A DNA stretch of 41,595 nucleotides from an uncultured Pelagibacteraceae bacterium (GCA_902620525.1 CACNIK010000008.1:1-41595), one strand, 5' to 3'. Shown: positions 18,790 through 27,800, counted from the first letter of the stretch. Notes: generated from the sequence alone by a model not told the origin. A program made the numbers and translations.

Positions 18790-19350
18790 ATGATTCTTGA
18801 TTGCCAATGTGGTGAAAAAAAATTTGTTGTTCCAGATAACGCTATACCAGCTGCTGGTCGATTAGTTCAGTGTAGCTATTGTGGAAATAAATGGACACAA
18901 TTCCCAATTACAAAAAAAGTAACGAAAGAGCCAATGAATTTCTCGGCTAAAAAAGAGGTAATAAAAAAACCTGCAAAAGTTTTACCTATAATACAAAAAG
19001 AAAGAAATTTTAGCTCGCCAATAAAGAAAAAGAAAATAGTCAAAAAAAGATCTGGGCCTTCAATATATACAAAAGAGTATTTAGAAAAAAAACACGGTAT
19101 TAGTATTGACGAAAATTATAAAAATACATTACAAAATAAATCGAACCAAAAGGAGTCCCAATCCTATTTTGGTTTTTACAGCTATTTAATTGTATTATTA
19201 TTCACAGTTATATCAGTGTTTGGAATTTTAAATCTTACAAAAGAAATTATTATATTTAACTTTCCTTTTACAGAGGTCTACATAGAGTATTTGTTTGAAA
19301 ATTTAAATAATTTTGGAATACTTTTTAAAGATACTTTTAATTTATATTAG
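18790..19350 (+). CDS. MJ0042-type zinc-ribbon, single-pass membrane protein
   Basis: The 186-residue protein starts with a zinc ribbon of the zinc_ribbon_4/5 (MJ0042) type: Cys5 and Cys7, then Cys28 and Cys31 in CQCGEKKFVVPD and VQCSYCGNKW, with the usual phenylalanine and valine between. A lysine-rich linker of about 90 residues follows, then one membrane helix at about residues 129-149 and a short C-terminal tail. Such proteins are common and poorly characterised in alphaproteobacteria; they are thought to be membrane-anchored with a cytoplasmic metal-binding head. The stop codon overlaps that of the convergent fusion gene (19347-19350). Confidence 0.8.
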   Translation: MILDCQCGEKKFVVPDNAIPAAGRLVQCSYCGNKWTQFPITKKVTKEPMNFSAKKEVIKKPAKVLPIIQKERNFSSPIKKKKIVKKRSGPSIYTKEYLEKKHGISIDENYKNTLQNKSNQKESQSYFGFYSYLIVLLFTVISVFGILNLTKEIIIFNFPFTEVYIEYLFENLNNFGILFKDTFNLY

Positions 19351-21893
19351 TTTTCTAATTCTTTTATATTAATAAAATTTTTGGATAAATTTGAATTATT
19401 TTTTTTTATATCATTAAAAAAATTCCAAGCTAAAACAACCATAGTGTTATTGTTGTTTTTTACTATTTTTTTACTCTTGATAGGTATTTTTACTCCAGGA
19501 ATAAATTTATTATGTTTTAAAGAATTATCCTCTACTATAAAATCAATTTGATCTGAAATACCATAAAAATTAAGTGCTGTTGTAGCTTTTGCTGGAGCAC
19601 CATATCCTATTATCCTTTTACGATTTTTCTTTAATTTACTAAAATTTTTAAGAATATTTTCTCTTATTTTGTAAACTTTTTCTCCAAATTTTTTATATGT
19701 TTCAAATTTTTTTATTCCAAATTTGTTTTCATCTGCAATTAATTTTGAAACACTTTTTTCAACTTTTTTATTTTTATCTTTTGAAATGTATACTCTTATA
19801 GAGCCACCGTGAGTTTCAATTCTTTCTGAGCGGTAAATCTTTGCGTTTAATCTATTAAAAAAATTATTTAATGATGTTAAAGACCAATAGTTGTAGTGTT
19901 CATGGTATATATTATCGAAGGTAAGATCTTTTAATGTATTAAGTAAATATTGTACTTCAATAATAATGGTTCCTTTTTTGTCTAACAATTTTAACATACA
20001 TTCTGCCATTTCTTGAAGGTTGTCTGAGTGAGCAAATACATTTGATGCAAGTATCAGGTTTGCTCCTTTTTTTATTTTTTTTAAGTTCTTTTTATTTAAA
20101 AAACAATTAATAGTTTTAATCTTGTTTTTGTTGGCGTTCTTAGCAAGGTTTTTAGCTGGTTCAACTCCTAAGATATTCTTAAAATTTAAATCCTTAAAAG
20201 GTTTAAGTGCAACTCCATCATTACTACCGATATCGATTATATAAGATTTTTTTGGTTTTAATTTAAAATTTTTTATATAATTTTTAGCTGCTTCAACAAA
20301 GTGATCTCTAAAAACTTTAGAGGTAGAAGATGTATATAAATAATTTGAAAACATTTTTTTTGGGTCCACTGCAACTGATAGCTGACAATTATGACATTTT
20401 TCACAATAATTCATCTCTAATGGGTAAAGCTCGCTCTTATCGTTTTTATTTTTTATTAAATTATTTGCCAGTGGTTGATAGCCTAAGGAAACAACTCTTT
20501 TTAAATTTTTGTATCCACAAGATCTACATTCAAACTTATAACATTTCATTAATAAGTTTTTTTCGTTTTCATCAACAAAAACGTGTTTAACAGTATGAGT
20601 AATTCCATAATTATCGTGTTCTCTTTCTCCTCTTACTAAATTTAGGAACGTTGTATCTTTTGTAAACACCATTGTATGAGCAACGTTAGGTTTAATTACG
20701 GATAATTCCCCTTCATTAACAACTTGGGTAACCTTTGGAGAACCTGGGTTAATTATATCCTGAAATACCTCAATAATTTGTCCTTTAGTAAATAAACATT
20801 TTTGCTCCTGTTGTGGATGATAGTGATTGGCTCTTATAGTTCCTTTTTTTGAACTTATTAAACCTATTAAATTTATTGGTTCAGTAAGTTCATGATTGCT
20901 AATTTTCCCTCTTTTATCAATAAATTCATTTTGACCTCTTTTAACATATTCTAAATCTTTAATTTGATTTAGTTTTGACCATTTTAAAATCATTTCTTTA
21001 ATACTTTCATCAAGATTATATAAAAATTTAAAACCCTTTTTTTTAATTTTTTTATTAGATAAAGAAAAACCTAAATTAGGTATTTCATCATTCGTTTCTC
21101 TTAAAATAACCCTTGGGTTATATTTTTTACAAATTTCAGCAACTTCTTTTACTGTTACAGTATCTTTTGTTAAATTAAATAATTCTTTATTAATATCATC
21201 TCTTTCTTCAATAAATTTAAAACACCTAGCTACATCAATTAAAGGTACTAAACTTTTAATTTGCTTACCCCCTGAAAAAAGTTTTAACACGCCATTTTGG
21301 GAAGTAATCTTTGAGAATAAATTTGGCATTATATCAATTCTCATAGTGTCAGTAGAATAACCATACACTGAACCAAGACGTAAAATAACAAAATTCTTTC
21401 CCGATTCTTTCAATTGTTTTTCGTTATAATCTTTTGATTTTGCATAAGATAATATTGGAGAAGTAACTTCATCTTCCAAAATTTCTTTTTTTACTTGGTT
21501 TATTCCCTCAAAGACTACATGGGTTGATGGTAAAATTATTTTACAGTTCTTAGGTATTGCGTCTAAAATATTTTGTGTTCCCTGCTCTGCTATTTTTTTA
21601 ATTTCTTTATCATCATGATCATTGCTTTCACTCTTTACTCTCGGAACCTTTGTAATTCCTGCTAAATGATGGACAATATCTGCATCCTTACAATAATGAT
21701 TTATTAGTTCCTTATCGAGAATATCGCCTTGAACAAAATTTATATTCCAATTTCTTAATTGGGTAACTCTCTCAGAAATAAATCTGTTATCGATGACTAT
21801 TATGTTATCATTCCAACTGTAACCTGAATAAATTTTGCATAACTCTGTACCTATATACCCTAAGCCACCAGTAATAATAATTTTCTTTCCCAT
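19347..21893 (-). CDS. Three-domain fusion: SDR sugar-nucleotide dehydrogenase + cupin + zinc-containing sugar C-methyltransferase
   Basis: A single uninterrupted 848-residue frame carries three enzyme-like parts. Residues 1-310 are an extended SDR with GGLGYIG (NAD(P) site), Ser-Thr at 123-124 and the catalytic YAKSK at 150-154. Residues about 325-440 are a cupin with NHYHPQQEQ near 356, like the C-terminal half of CapF-type proteins. Residues 449-848 match the NovU/TcaB9-like sugar C-methyltransferases: a zinc site (CRSCG at 456-460, CEKCHNC at 497-503), SAM motif DIGSNDG near 554, a YHEHYNYWSL segment and the C-terminal GYGAPAKATT. Met449 (MKCYKFECRSCG) looks like the old start of a separate methyltransferase, but no ribosome-binding site precedes it. 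The likely role is synthesis of a branched deoxysugar for the cell surface. Confidence 0.75.
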   Translation of the reverse strand: MGKKIIITGGLGYIGTELCKIYSGYSWNDNIIVIDNRFISERVTQLRNWNINFVQGDILDKELINHYCKDADIVHHLAGITKVPRVKSESNDHDDKEIKKIAEQGTQNILDAIPKNCKIILPSTHVVFEGINQVKKEILEDEVTSPILSYAKSKDYNEKQLKESGKNFVILRLGSVYGYSTDTMRIDIMPNLFSKITSQNGVLKLFSGGKQIKSLVPLIDVARCFKFIEERDDINKELFNLTKDTVTVKEVAEICKKYNPRVILRETNDEIPNLGFSLSNKKIKKKGFKFLYNLDESIKEMILKWSKLNQIKDLEYVKRGQNEFIDKRGKISNHELTEPINLIGLISSKKGTIRANHYHPQQEQKCLFTKGQIIEVFQDIINPGSPKVTQVVNEGELSVIKPNVAHTMVFTKDTTFLNLVRGEREHDNYGITHTVKHVFVDENEKNLLMKCYKFECRSCGYKNLKRVVSLGYQPLANNLIKNKNDKSELYPLEMNYCEKCHNCQLSVAVDPKKMFSNYLYTSSTSKVFRDHFVEAAKNYIKNFKLKPKKSYIIDIGSNDGVALKPFKDLNFKNILGVEPAKNLAKNANKNKIKTINCFLNKKNLKKIKKGANLILASNVFAHSDNLQEMAECMLKLLDKKGTIIIEVQYLLNTLKDLTFDNIYHEHYNYWSLTSLNNFFNRLNAKIYRSERIETHGGSIRVYISKDKNKKVEKSVSKLIADENKFGIKKFETYKKFGEKVYKIRENILKNFSKLKKNRKRIIGYGAPAKATTALNFYGISDQIDFIVEDNSLKHNKFIPGVKIPIKSKKIVKNNNNTMVVLAWNFFNDIKKNNSNLSKNFINIKELEN

Positions 21894-21908
21894 GAAAAGT
21901 AAATCTAC

Positions 21909-21925
21909 TCCAAATATTATTTGGA
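21909..21925. repeat. Perfect 7-3-7 inverted repeat between lon and the fusion gene
   Basis: TCCAAAT, a three-base ATT loop and ATTTGGA form a perfect palindrome in the 55-base gap, 15 bases before the fusion-gene ATG. On the minus strand no T run follows, so it is a poor lon terminator. An operator, or a leader stem of the fusion gene, is as likely. Confidence 0.35.
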
Positions 21926-21948
21926 AACAACAAGCTTAATATAAATGC

Positions 21949-24333
21949 TTAATTAATTGGTGCTTTTGACTCTTCTTTAGATTTATTTTTTGGTAATTGT
22001 TCTACTTCTACCCATTCTACCCTTTTAAGGTTTTTGGTAAGAGCAATTTTTAAAACCTCATCAACATTTTTTACAGCTATAATTTCCATATTTTTTTTAA
22101 TTGAGTCTGGCACCTCGGCTAAATCTTTTTTATTTTCAATTGGAATCAACACTTTTTTAATTCCTGCTCTATGTGCTGCTAAAAGCTTTTCCTTCAAGCC
22201 CCCTATTGGTAATACTAGACCTCTTAAAGTTACTTCTCCTGTCATAGCAACTTTTTTATCAACTGGTATTTCAGTGATTGCTGAAACAATAGATGTAACC
22301 ATCGCAATACCAGCAGAAGGTCCGTCTTTTGGTGTCGCTCCTTCAGGAACGTGTATATGAAAATCTTTTTTATCAAAAATTGGGGGTATTATTCCAAATT
22401 CCAAACTTTTTGATCTTATATAGGATTTAGCTGCTTTTACAGACTCTTGCATTACTTCTCCAAGTTTTCCAGTAATTTGCATTTTTCCTTTACCGGGCAT
22501 TACTGCTGACTCAATTTTTAAAATTTCACCTCCAACTTCAGTCCAAGCTAGTCCGGTTACAACGCCAACTCTATTTTCCTCCTCAATTTCTCCGTATTTA
22601 AATTTTTGAACTCCTAAAAAATTACTTAATTCTTTTTCATTTAATGCTGTATTAACTTTTTCTTTTGCATCTATTTTCTTCACTAACTTTCTTGCTATTT
22701 TAGCGATTTCTCTTTCTAAGTTTCTTACTCCAGATTCTCTTGTATAATTTCTAATTATTTTTCTATTTATTTCTTCACTTAATTTCCATTCATCCTTTTT
22801 AAGTCCGTTATTTTTACTTTGTTTAGGTATCAAGTATTTTTGTGAAATATTTACCTTTTCGTCTTCCGTATATCCAGATATTCTAATAACTTCCATCCTG
22901 TCTAAAAGAGGTGGTAAAATGTTTAAAGTATTCGCTGTTGTTACAAACATTACATCTGATAAATCGTAATCAACTTCTAGGTAATGATCATTAAATTCTT
23001 TGTTTTGTTCTGGGTCTAAAGCCTCTAACAACGCTGATGAAGGATCTCCTCTATAATCATTTCCAACTTTATCAATTTCGTCTAACAAAAATAATGGATT
23101 TCTAGTTCCAGCTTTTTTCATCATCTGAATTATTTTTCCAGGTAAAGAACCAATATAGGTTCTTCTGTGTCCTCTAATTTCAGCTTCGTCTCTAATACCG
23201 CCTAGTGAAATTCTTATAAACTTTCTATTAGTTGCTTTTGCAATAGATTTACCTAAAGAGGTTTTTCCAACACCAGGAGGGCCTACAAGGCACAGTATAG
23301 GTCCTTTCATTTTTTGAATTCTTTTTTGTACTGCTAAGAATTCTGTAATTCTCTCTTTTACCTTTTCTAGTCCATAATGATCCTCATCAAGTATTTTTTG
23401 GGCTAAATTTAAATCTGTATTTATTTTAGTTTTTTCAGACCAGGGGAGTTCTGTCATCCAATCTAAATAATTTCTTACCACTGTAGCTTCAGCTGACATT
23501 GGACTCATAGATTTAAGTTTTTTTAATTCTGAAAAACATTTATCTTGAGCTATCTTAGGCATCTTTGCTTTAGTTATAGCTTTTGAAATATTAGCTATTT
23601 CATCTTTACCTTCATCGATTTCACCTAGTTCCTTTTGAATAGCTTTTAATTGCTCGTTCAAATAGTACTCTCTTTGAGTCTTCTCCATTTGATTTTTTAC
23701 TCTTCCACGAATTTTTTTTTCAACTGAGATAACGCTAGTCTCTTTATTTACTATCTCATATATTTTTTCTAGTCTTTTTCTTAAATCCCTGATTTCGAGA
23801 ATTTCTTGTTTTTGAAATATTTTTATATTTAAATTAGCTGCAATATTATCAGCTATTATTTTTGCATCTTTAGAGTTTTTAATTATATTAAGATTTTCAT
23901 TAAAATCTTTTTTGTTTAACACGATTAATTTCTCAAATCTTTTTACTAATCCTTGAGCATAAACATCTAAATCTTTTGAGGTGTTTATGTCATCTGCTAT
24001 TTCAACATCGCATTTTAAAAAATTAGTATCATTTTTTATGTTTATAATTTTTACTCTTTTCTGACCTTCAACTAATACTTTAACAGTTCCATCCGGCAGC
24101 TTAAGAAGTTGAAGAACTTTACTTAAACATCCAAAAGAGAATAAATCTTTTTCCGAAGGATCATCTGTTTCTGAATTTTTTTGAGCAACAAGAATTATGG
24201 ATTTGTCAGTTTTCATAGCTTCTTGTAAAGCTTTAATAGACTTCTCTCGTCCCACAAATAAAGGTACAACTATTGAAGGGAAAATAACTATATCTCTAAG
24301 TGGTAATAACGGTTTTGTATAAGTTACGTCCAT
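21949..24333 (-). CDS. lon: ATP-dependent protease Lon (LonA)
   Basis: Lon degrades misfolded and short-lived regulatory proteins in the cytoplasm. The 794-residue protein has the N-terminal substrate domain (LPLRDIVIFPSIVVPLFVGR), a long helical region, the AAA+ module with Walker A GPPGVGKTS and Walker B FLLDEIDK, and the C-terminal peptidase with PKDGPSAG (catalytic Ser about 673) and GGLKEK (Lys about 714). The C-terminus is lysine- and glutamate-rich. It lies 48 bases after clpX, with a possible heat-shock promoter in that gap, and ends the tig-clpP-clpX-lon block. Confidence 0.98.
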   Translation of the reverse strand: MDVTYTKPLLPLRDIVIFPSIVVPLFVGREKSIKALQEAMKTDKSIILVAQKNSETDDPSEKDLFSFGCLSKVLQLLKLPDGTVKVLVEGQKRVKIINIKNDTNFLKCDVEIADDINTSKDLDVYAQGLVKRFEKLIVLNKKDFNENLNIIKNSKDAKIIADNIAANLNIKIFQKQEILEIRDLRKRLEKIYEIVNKETSVISVEKKIRGRVKNQMEKTQREYYLNEQLKAIQKELGEIDEGKDEIANISKAITKAKMPKIAQDKCFSELKKLKSMSPMSAEATVVRNYLDWMTELPWSEKTKINTDLNLAQKILDEDHYGLEKVKERITEFLAVQKRIQKMKGPILCLVGPPGVGKTSLGKSIAKATNRKFIRISLGGIRDEAEIRGHRRTYIGSLPGKIIQMMKKAGTRNPLFLLDEIDKVGNDYRGDPSSALLEALDPEQNKEFNDHYLEVDYDLSDVMFVTTANTLNILPPLLDRMEVIRISGYTEDEKVNISQKYLIPKQSKNNGLKKDEWKLSEEINRKIIRNYTRESGVRNLEREIAKIARKLVKKIDAKEKVNTALNEKELSNFLGVQKFKYGEIEEENRVGVVTGLAWTEVGGEILKIESAVMPGKGKMQITGKLGEVMQESVKAAKSYIRSKSLEFGIIPPIFDKKDFHIHVPEGATPKDGPSAGIAMVTSIVSAITEIPVDKKVAMTGEVTLRGLVLPIGGLKEKLLAAHRAGIKKVLIPIENKKDLAEVPDSIKKNMEIIAVKNVDEVLKIALTKNLKRVEWVEVEQLPKNKSKEESKAPIN

Positions 24334-24339
24334 ATATCT

Positions 24340-24369
24340 TTATATGATAATTATTGTCTATATTTCAAG
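24340..24369 (-). promoter_or_regulatory. Possible heat-shock (RpoH-type) promoter of lon
   Basis: On the minus strand, CTTGAAA (24369-24363), the exact E. coli sigma-32 -35 element, is followed after 16 bases by CATATAA, which partly resembles the alphaproteobacterial RpoH -10. It fills most of the 48-base clpX-lon gap. If used, transcription would start within a few bases of the lon ATG at 24333 and give an almost leaderless mRNA. The -10 match is weak, so this is tentative. Confidence 0.28.
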
Positions 24370-24381
24370 GAACAAATTTAC

Positions 24382-25635
24382 TTAAGCAACTGATGTTGAT
24401 TGTTTTTTGCCATAAGTGATAATTGGGTCACTATCACCTTTCGCTGATGACTTATCGATTGTTACCTTTAGAACATCTTCTTTATCAGGTAATTCAAACA
24501 TAGTTTTTAAGAGAATATTCTCTAATATTGATCTAAGTCCTCTTGCACCAGTTTTCTTTTTAATAGCCTTTTTGGCAATTTCAAGCACCGCCTCCTCTTG
24601 AAATTCAAGTTCTACATTCTCGAATTCAAATAATCTTTTATATTGTTTTATTAGTGAATTCTTTGGCTCTTTTAGAATTTTAATTAAAGATGCCTCATTT
24701 AGTTCATCAAGAGTTGCAATTATTGGCATTCTTCCAATGAACTCAGGTATTAATCCATATTTAATTAAATCTTCTGGTTCAAGAGATTTCATTAATTCTG
24801 AAAGTGGTAACTCTTTGTAACTTTTTACCTTCGCACCGAATCCAATTGAACTTCCTTTTCCTCTGCTGTCAATAATTTTATCTAAGCCTGCAAAAGCTCC
24901 TCCGCAAATAAATAATATATTAGTCGTGTCTACTTGTAAAAATTCTTGTTGTGGATGTTTTCTTCCGCCTTGAGGAGGAACACTCGCAATAGTACCTTCC
25001 ATAATCTTAAGTAAAGCTTGCTGCACACCTTCTCCAGATACATCTCTTGTTATAGATGGGTTCTCAGATTTCCTGCTAATTTTATCTACCTCATCAATAT
25101 AAACTATACCTCTTTGAGCTTTTTCAACATTATAATCTGCTGCTTGTAAAAGTTTTAAAATAATATTTTCTACATCTTCACCTACATATCCTGCTTCTGT
25201 TAAAGTTGTAGCGTCAGCCATTGTAAAAGGCACATCAAGTATTTTTGCTAAAGTTTGTGCTAATAAAGTCTTTCCGCAACCTGTCGGGCCAACTAATAAA
25301 ATATTAGATTTTGAAAGCTCTACGTCTTTGTTTGTTTTAACCTCATGATTAAGCCTTTTATAATGATTGTGGACAGCTACAGACAAAACTTCTTTAGCTT
25401 TCTTTTGACCAATTACATAGTCATCAAGAACATTACAAATTTCTTTTGGGGTAGGTACTCCATCTTGATGTTTTATAAGTGAGCTTTTGTTTTCTTCTTT
25501 AATAATATCCATACAAAGTTCAACACACTCATCACAAATAAAGACTGTGGGACCAGCGATAAGTTTTCTTACTTCGTGTTGGCTTTTTCCACAAAAAGAA
25601 CAGTACAGTATATTTTTGTTATTTTTTTCACTCAT
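24382..25635 (-). CDS. clpX: ATP-dependent Clp protease ATP-binding subunit ClpX
   Basis: ClpX unfolds tagged substrates and feeds them to ClpP. The 417-residue protein opens with the zinc-binding domain [11 protein letters not shown] followed by CDECVELC. It has Walker A GPTGCGKT, Walker B YIDEVDK, the pore loop GYVGEDVE, sensor-2 [11 protein letters not shown], and the ClpP-docking loop region [10 protein letters not shown] followed by [13 protein letters not shown]. It lies 79 bases downstream of clpP, which leaves room for its own promoter. Confidence 0.98.
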   Translation of the reverse strand: MSEKNNKNILYCSFCGKSQHEVRKLIAGPTVFICDECVELCMDIIKEENKSSLIKHQDGVPTPKEICNVLDDYVIGQKKAKEVLSVAVHNHYKRLNHEVKTNKDVELSKSNILLVGPTGCGKTLLAQTLAKILDVPFTMADATTLTEAGYVGEDVENIILKLLQAADYNVEKAQRGIVYIDEVDKISRKSENPSITRDVSGEGVQQALLKIMEGTIASVPPQGGRKHPQQEFLQVDTTNILFICGGAFAGLDKIIDSRGKGSSIGFGAKVKSYKELPLSELMKSLEPEDLIKYGLIPEFIGRMPIIATLDELNEASLIKILKEPKNSLIKQYKRLFEFENVELEFQEEAVLEIAKKAIKKKTGARGLRSILENILLKTMFELPDKEDVLKVTIDKSSAKGDSDPIITYGKKQSTSVA

Positions 25636-25654
25636 AACGAATCAATTAGATAAT

Positions 25655-25682
25655 AATAAAGTTGAAATAAAGTCTTATCAAG
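25655..25682 (-). promoter_or_regulatory. Possible heat-shock (RpoH-type) promoter of clpX
   Basis: On the minus strand, CTTG (25682-25679) and CTTTATT (25661-25655) are separated by 17 bases, close to the CTTG-N17-CYTATNT arrangement described for alphaproteobacterial RpoH. A start about seven bases on would leave a leader of roughly 13 bases before the clpX ATG at 25635. The -10 matches five of seven positions, so the call is tentative. Confidence 0.28.
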
Positions 25683-25714
25683 TCCAAGTTGAAGTTTAAG
25701 CTAGATATTGTGTG

Positions 25715-26326
25715 TTATTTTCTTTTTTCCACAACAAAGTCGATTAATCCAAATTTTTTTGCTTCATCTGGAGTCATAAAGTTATCTCTCTCAAGAGCTT
25801 TGGAAATTTCTTCGACTGATTTACCAGTGTGCTTTGAATAGATTGTATTAAGCCTCGTCTTTAAAGACTGAATCTCTTTAGCGTGAATTTGAATATCAGT
25901 AGCTTGGCCTTGAAAACCTGCTGAAGGTTGGTGGACCATAATTCGAGAATTCGGTAGAGAATATCTTTTGCCTTTTTCACCTGCAGATAACAAAAAAGAT
26001 CCCATGGATGAAGCTTGACCTATGCATAGAGTTGAAACTGGAGAATTAATATATTGCATGGTGTCATAAATACCTAAACCAGAGGTAACAAGTCCTCCTG
26101 GGCTATTGATATAAAAACTTATTTCTTTATTTGGATTTTCAGACTCTAAAAATAATAATTGTGCCGTTACCAAAGAAGCAACATTATCATTTACAGGTCC
26201 GACAAGAAAAACAATTCTCTCTTTTAAAAGACGAGAATATATGTCGTAAGCCCTCTCTCCCTTGCTAGATTGCTCAACAACCATTGGAATTAAAGTGTTC
26301 ATTTTTTCTTCAAAATCACGACTCAT
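25715..26326 (-). CDS. clpP: ATP-dependent Clp protease proteolytic subunit ClpP
   Basis: ClpP forms the double-ring peptidase that works with ClpX. Over 203 residues the catalytic Ser107 (GQASSMGSF) and His132 (MVHQPSAG) are present with the standard 25-residue spacing. The handle and N-terminal segment [20 protein letters not shown] match alphaproteobacterial ClpP1. ATG 26326 was chosen; an internal ATG eight codons later ([11 protein letters not shown]) is also preceded by a purine-rich stretch. It lies 24 bases after tig and is probably cotranscribed with it. Confidence 0.97.
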   Translation of the reverse strand: MSRDFEEKMNTLIPMVVEQSSKGERAYDIYSRLLKERIVFLVGPVNDNVASLVTAQLLFLESENPNKEISFYINSPGGLVTSGLGIYDTMQYINSPVSTLCIGQASSMGSFLLSAGEKGKRYSLPNSRIMVHQPSAGFQGQATDIQIHAKEIQSLKTRLNTIYSKHTGKSVEEISKALERDNFMTPDEAKKFGLIDFVVEKRK

Positions 26327-26350
26327 AACTTTGTGTTATACAACTATTGG

Positions 26351-27709
26351 TTACTTTTTGCTAATTTTTTTTGATTTAATTGGTTTAGACTCTTTCTTTT
26401 TAATTTCAGGAGTCGTTTTTGCTTTATTATTTTCATTAAAGCTTTTAATCAGTTTTTCTGCTTCTTTTATAGTTAATTCCTTTTTTACTGAATTAATTTT
26501 GGTTTTAAAAAATTTGATAATTTTTTCTTCATATATTGAGCTTTGTAGATGTTGAGTTGCTGATGGATTTTTTTGATAATACTCAAAAACAAATTTTTCT
26601 TGACCTGGCATACTTTTAACTTGTTTTTGAATTTCATTTTTTATCTCATCTTCTGTAACTTTTATATTATTGTTTTCACCATACTCATTTAAAATTAAAC
26701 CTAACTTAATTCTTTTTTTTGCAGATTGAGCTTTATTTTCATCTTTGTTTGAATTGGGGCTGTTTGGAATTGATTTGAGTTCATTATCAATCAAATTTTG
26801 CGGTACTTCAACTATATGATTTTTTTCTAATTGATCTAATATTTCTTTTTTTGTGATTGAGTTTAATGCCATGTTATATTGATCAGTAATTTGATTTTTA
26901 ATTTTGTCTCTTAAATCAGCTAAATCTTTTGCTCCTAGTCTTTTTGCAAAATCATCATCAAGTTTATTTTTTTTTGGACTTTTTATGTTTAAAATTTCAC
27001 AATTAAATATTGCTTTTTTGTTAGCGAGTTCTTTTTTTGGATGATTTTGAGGAAGAGAAGATATAACTTTTTTCTTTTCATTCTTTTTTACACCAATCAG
27101 CTGTTTATCAAATCCTTGTAAAAATAAATCTTTTCCAAGTTCAATTGTAACATCTTTTCCGTTGCTACCTTCAAATTCTCTGTCATCGACAGTTGCTTGA
27201 TAATTGAAGATCACTTGATCACCTGTCTCGGACTTAGCATCATTTTTTTTATCTTCAAAAGATTTGTACTCTTTAGAAAGGTTTTCCAATCTTTCTTCTA
27301 ATACATCTTTACTTACTTTAACTAAGTATTCTGAGATTTTATATTTCTCAAAAGTTTGTAGTTTTATTTCTGGTAATAAATCAAGTTGTAATTCAAAGTT
27401 AAGATCTTTACCTTCACCAAATGTTTTTAAATCGATTTTTGGTTGACCAGCTACTTTTAATTTTTTATCTTGAATAGCTTTTGTAGTACTTTCTTTTAAA
27501 ACTTTATCAATTACCTCACCATAAATTGCTTTACCAAATTGGTTTTTAATAACTGATGGAGGAACTTTGCCTTTACGAAACCCTTTAAGATCCACCTGAT
27601 CTTGCAATTCTAATAATCTATTATCCAGCTTTTTTTTTATTTCCTCTTTATCTACAATAATCGATAAAGTTGTTTTTAAGCCTTTTTTTGACTGTACTTG
27701 TACTTTCAT
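26351..27709 (-). CDS. tig: Trigger factor (ribosome-associated chaperone and prolyl isomerase)
   Basis: Trigger factor binds the ribosome near the exit tunnel and shields nascent chains. The N-terminal ribosome-binding signature is GFRKGKVPPSVIKNQFG. The FKBP-like PPIase domain follows (SETGDQVIFNYQATVDDREF near residue 160), then the helical C-terminal domain. The chosen ATG at 27709 gives MKVQVQSKKGL and 452 residues. The frame remains open upstream to 27757 only because it runs into the tRNA-Leu gene, six bases away. The C-terminus has a lysine-rich extension (about the last 30 residues). It starts the tig-clpP-clpX-lon block. Confidence 0.96.
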   Translation of the reverse strand: MKVQVQSKKGLKTTLSIIVDKEEIKKKLDNRLLELQDQVDLKGFRKGKVPPSVIKNQFGKAIYGEVIDKVLKESTTKAIQDKKLKVAGQPKIDLKTFGEGKDLNFELQLDLLPEIKLQTFEKYKISEYLVKVSKDVLEERLENLSKEYKSFEDKKNDAKSETGDQVIFNYQATVDDREFEGSNGKDVTIELGKDLFLQGFDKQLIGVKKNEKKKVISSLPQNHPKKELANKKAIFNCEILNIKSPKKNKLDDDFAKRLGAKDLADLRDKIKNQITDQYNMALNSITKKEILDQLEKNHIVEVPQNLIDNELKSIPNSPNSNKDENKAQSAKKRIKLGLILNEYGENNNIKVTEDEIKNEIQKQVKSMPGQEKFVFEYYQKNPSATQHLQSSIYEEKIIKFFKTKINSVKKELTIKEAEKLIKSFNENNKAKTTPEIKKKESKPIKSKKISKK

Positions 27710-27715
27710 AAATAT

Positions 27716-27800
27716 TGGTGGGCAAGAAGAGACTCGAACTCTTAAGCCTTGCGGCACTAGTTCCTAAGACTAGCGCGTATACCAATTCCGCCACTTGCCC
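27716..27800 (-). tRNA. tRNA-Leu (anticodon TAG)
   Basis: The minus-strand cloverleaf of 85 bases has acceptor GGGCAAG/CTTGCCC, a class II long variable arm (TGCCGCAAGGCTT), anticodon stem CTAGT/ACTAG with loop CTTAGGA (anticodon TAG), T arm AAGAG/CTCTT with TTCGAGT, discriminator A and encoded CCA. It lies 18 bases after the WecA-like gene and only six before tig, so it is probably part of a longer transcript. Confidence 0.97.

Noticed and set aside
18515-18807. Two short minus-strand open frames covering the tRNA pair
   Set aside because: Their peptides are translations of the tRNA-Val and tRNA-Asp sequences, a frequent annotation artefact.
27710-27757. A 16-codon N-terminal extension of trigger factor
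   Set aside because: The extension lies almost wholly in tRNA-Leu; the conserved protein starts at the ATG at 27709.
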